A stretch of DNA of 64,000 bases from a bacterium (GTDB lineage: Bacteria; SZUA-79; Acidulodesulfobacterales; Acidulodesulfobacteraceae). Where the stretch lies: NCBI GenBank assembly GCA_021822485.1, contig JAKAQP010000001.1:1-64000 (forward strand). Direction: 5' to 3'. This document shows positions 61,453 to 64,000 of the stretch, piece after piece. Numbering within the stretch: position 1 is the stretch's first letter; every line of letters begins with the position of its first letter. The notes beneath the pieces were generated by a model. That model made no database searches. It was given only the letters and a program-made list of their open reading frames with translations, and was not told where the DNA came from. The position numbers were made by a program, and so were the translations under genes.

Positions 61453-61553
61453 AGAGTAATCCGATTAAATACGCGCACCTCGAATCGATACCGTTGCTTT
61501 CTTTCGAACCTGGCGGGGTTTTCGGCCTTAATGCCGTACTTTCGGATTACTCT
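61453..61553 (-). ncRNA. ffs: Bacterial small signal recognition particle RNA (4.5S type)
   Basis: Minus strand AGAGTAATCCGA...CCGCCAGGTTCGAAAGAAAGCAACGG...TCGGATTACTCT; 12-bp closing stem; helix-8 signature CAGG-UUC-GAAA-GAA-AGCA (covariant with CAGG-UCC-GGAA-GGA-AGCA); TATAAT -10 just upstream. Confidence 0.93.
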
Positions 61554-61597
61554 ATAAGATTATAGCATAGACGTGCAGTTTTAAAAAGCATTATTTT

Positions 61598-61852
61598 TTA
61601 ATCGTGATGAAGAAATTTGTCGTCCTGAACCTTGTCGTGTTTTCTTATATATTCCATAAGCATTGCGGCATGCTCTTTTTCTTCGTCTCTGTTATGCGCA
61701 AGAATATGTTTTAATTCTTCGTCGGCGGTGTATTCTATTCTTTCCTGATACCAGTTAATTGCTTGAAATTCTTCAATAAGCGATTGTCTTGCCATTTCTA
61801 AATTTCTGGTTTCTTCGCTTAAAGCGTCGTCTAAATGGTGTTCGTCGCACAT
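61598..61852 (-). CDS. Encapsulated-ferritin-like (EncFtn family) protein
   Basis: LIEEFQAINWYQERIEYTADEELKHILAHNRDEEKEHAAMLMEYIRKHD matches the EncFtn core (WYxxR...HNRDEEKEHA). Confidence 0.87.
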   Translation of the reverse strand: MCDEHHLDDALSEETRNLEMARQSLIEEFQAINWYQERIEYTADEELKHILAHNRDEEKEHAAMLMEYIRKHDKVQDDKFLHHD

Positions 61853-61991
61853 TTCGTTATCCCCCTTAATAATCGATTAATTTTTTTGTTAAATTTAATA
61901 AATTCTTCTTCCGTTTTTACAATTATAGCAAAACCCTGCATAAATTAAAAGCAGTCTTGAAAAAAACGCTTCAATCGTATAATATTATTAT

Positions 61992-62483
61992 ATGGAAAAA
62001 GAAAAAAAAATTCTTTTAGCGGTAGATTTAAATTTTGAAACGGGGTTCGTGCTTGCGTCTGCGGCATCTTTTTTCAGGGAATCCGCCGCGATATTTCAAA
62101 TTTTGCACGTCATTCCTTACGATATTTTTTCTTTTTCCGGTAAAAAAAACTCTATAAAATCAAAAGCGGAGGAAGTACACGGGTCCATAGAGGATAAATT
62201 AAAAGAATCGGGTTTGTATTATTTAAATTACGAAATATCCGTATATACCGGCAATCCGCAGGAAGAGATTATCAATTTTGCAAAAAAAAACGCTTCCGAT
62301 ATAATTGCTGTCGGAACTCACCAAAGGGTCGGAATCAAAGAGATAGTATCCGGTTCTGTTTCTTTTTACGTTGCAAAGCATTCCGTGTGTCCGGTGCTTT
62401 TAATTCCGCTTAAAAATACGGCGAAATTAACGGCAAAAGAGCTGATAAAAGAATCCGCCCTGTCTTTAATAAACCCTTCCTGA
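61992..62483 (+). CDS. Universal stress protein (UspA family)
   Basis: KKILLAVDLNFETGFVLASAASF...DIIAVGTHQRVGIKEIVSGSVSFYVAKHSVCPVLLIP. Confidence 0.92.
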   Translation: MEKEKKILLAVDLNFETGFVLASAASFFRESAAIFQILHVIPYDIFSFSGKKNSIKSKAEEVHGSIEDKLKESGLYYLNYEISVYTGNPQEEIINFAKKNASDIIAVGTHQRVGIKEIVSGSVSFYVAKHSVCPVLLIPLKNTAKLTAKELIKESALSLINPS

Positions 62484-62495
62484 CACGATGCCTAT

Positions 62496-64000
62496 ATGAT
62501 TCTTATTTATGATTTTAAAATACCGGTGAAAAGAAAAAATCCGGAAACGACAGAATTAGAAAAAGAGGAAGAAATTTTTTCTGATTATTTTCTGAAGTAT
62601 TTTAACGAAAAATCTTCCGAAGGAATAAACTATATAAAAAATTTTAGGCACAAAATAAAAATAATTAAAAAATCTCTTGATTTCAGGCAAAGAGAACCGA
62701 AAAACGTTTATAAGGTTTTAATAAAATTCGACTTTTCGGGTAAAAATGAAGACGATATTATAAATATTTTAGCAGGTATAGGTATAAAAGCAAGAAAAGC
62801 AAGCTATGAAGAAGAAAAACTTTTTTATGAAGAAAATTCGTTATATTTTGAAAACGGTAGGCAAAATGAAAATGCCGAAAAAACCGATAACAATAAAACT
62901 AAAAAAAATAACTGCAATAAACCGGCGGTTTTAATAACAGGCATGGGCCCGGCTGGTATTTTTGCCGCTGTATATTTGTTGAAACATGGCATAAGGCCAG
63001 TTTTAATAGAAAAAGGAAAATGCGTAGAAGAAAGGATAAAAGACGTAAATGCCTTGCTAAATAAAGGAAAATTTAACAAAAAAAGCAACGTTGTTTTTGG
63101 AGAAGGCGGAGCGGGTACTTTTTCGGACGGAAAATTAACGACGAGAAAAGATGATGCGGCGGTGTCTTTCGTTTTAAATTTTTTGGTAAAAATGGGAGCG
63201 GACAAAAAAATTCTCGTAGAGCATAAACCCCATGTAGGCAGTGACATTCTTATAGATGTACTCAGAAATATAAGAAATTATCTTACAGACGGCGGAGCGC
63301 AAATTTTTTTTGGAGAAGAATTAAAAGATTTTGATACGGACGATAATAATCGTATAGTTTCGGCGGTAACCGACAAAAGAATTATTTCTGCGGATTTTTT
63401 AATTTTAGCCGCCGGTTCTAACAGCATAGACACTTATGAAATGCTGAAAAGGAAAAACGTATTTTTAGAGAACAAACCTTTTGCCGTAGGATTCAGGATA
63501 GAACATAAGAGGAATTTTATAGATTCCCTGTTTTTTAAAGGCGGCAGAAACAAAAACGATTTAAAATTCAGCGGAGTGTATTACAATGTTTCTTCCAAGG
63601 AATACGGCGGTTATTCTTTCTGTATGTGTCCGGGCGGAGTAGTGATAAATTCCAGTTCCGGCGAAAATATTCTGTCGGTTAACGGAATGAGTTATTCAAG
63701 CCGCGATTTGGAAAATTCTAACAGCGCAATAGTAGCCGCCGTCAGAGCGGATATGGTAGCATTATTAGACAAAAAGGAATATTCTTTGGACGGCGGATTT
63801 CTTTCGTTTAGAAAAGATTTGGAAATTAAAGCCTTTAATGCCGGCGGAGGAGGCTACGGCGCACCTTATCAATACACGCCGGAATATATAGCGGACGTAA
63901 TAGGTAAAACTGAAAAAGAAACAGGGTTTAATGTGAATTCCGCTTTAAAATCAGATAGCGGCATTAAAAGGGGAAATTTGATACCTGAGCCTTCTTATAA
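62496..64000 (+). CDS. NAD(FAD)-utilizing dehydrogenase / FAD-dependent oxidoreductase (5' part, runs off window; absent from ORF track)
   Basis: ATG at 62496; PAVLITGMGPAGIFAAVYLLKHGIRPVLIEKGKCVEERIKDV, VVFGEGGAGTFSDGKLTTR, SFCMCPGGVVINSSS; open to 64000. Confidence 0.9.
   Translation, partial: MILIYDFKIPVKRKNPETTELEKEEEIFSDYFLKYFNEKSSEGINYIKNFRHKIKIIKKSLDFRQREPKNVYKVLIKFDFSGKNEDDIINILAGIGIKARKASYEEEKLFYEENSLYFENGRQNENAEKTDNNKTKKNNCNKPAVLITGMGPAGIFAAVYLLKHGIRPVLIEKGKCVEERIKDVNALLNKGKFNKKSNVVFGEGGAGTFSDGKLTTRKDDAAVSFVLNFLVKMGADKKILVEHKPHVGSDILIDVLRNIRNYLTDGGAQIFFGEELKDFDTDDNNRIVSAVTDKRIISADFLILAAGSNSIDTYEMLKRKNVFLENKPFAVGFRIEHKRNFIDSLFFKGGRNKNDLKFSGVYYNVSSKEYGGYSFCMCPGGVVINSSSGENILSVNGMSYSSRDLENSNSAIVAAVRADMVALLDKKEYSLDGGFLSFRKDLEIKAFNAGGGGYGAPYQYTPEYIADVIGKTEKETGFNVNSALKSDSGIKRGNLIPEPSY

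Noticed and set aside
62481-62495. TGA ending the second UspA protein as a possible Sec codon joining it to the FAD protein
   Set aside because: USP domain is complete, no Cys-like context, and the downstream gene has its own ATG in frame at 62496

Overview
AT-rich bacterial chromosomal window, mostly housekeeping genes. Gene content and domain style suggest a deltaproteobacterium-like anaerobe, but the taxon is an inference. It runs from the 3' part of an Aquifex-type aconitase through nadK-recN, ppsR, pmbA/tldD, secA-argJ, the rpsB-tsf-pyrH-frr-uppS-cdsA-dxr cluster, guaB-guaA-dnaE-accA, a GAF/HD-GYP protein, cobQ, ftsEX, thiE, a duplicated small-lipoprotein locus, an EnvC-like coiled-coil protein plus ctpA, pyrF, rlmB, csp, typA/bipA, a pyrK-pyrD fusion, rmuC, uvrB, uvrC, cobD, def-fmt-DUF116, paaK-iorB-iorA, and a 5' partial FAD-dependent oxidoreductase. 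The strongest non-routine find is a tandem-thioredoxin (protein disulfide oxidoreductase-like) gene at 52964-53617. It reads through an in-frame TGA exactly where the first cysteine of the second CxxC motif belongs (TPT-U-PHCPPAA), so it is a probable selenoprotein that the ORF track truncates. Other items include a bacterial small SRP RNA on the minus strand (61453-61553), a stand-alone EncFtn-like ferritin without a neighbouring encapsulin, a family of long perfect inverted repeats, twin lipoproteins with near-identical promoters, an EnvC-like protein lacking LytM, Asn/Asp-rich inserts in conserved enzymes (PyrK, UvrC, DnaE), a Cys-rich insert in an HD-GYP sensor with a poly-G10 tract, and a structured rpsB leader. 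No CRISPR array, transposase, prophage or tRNA was recognised.
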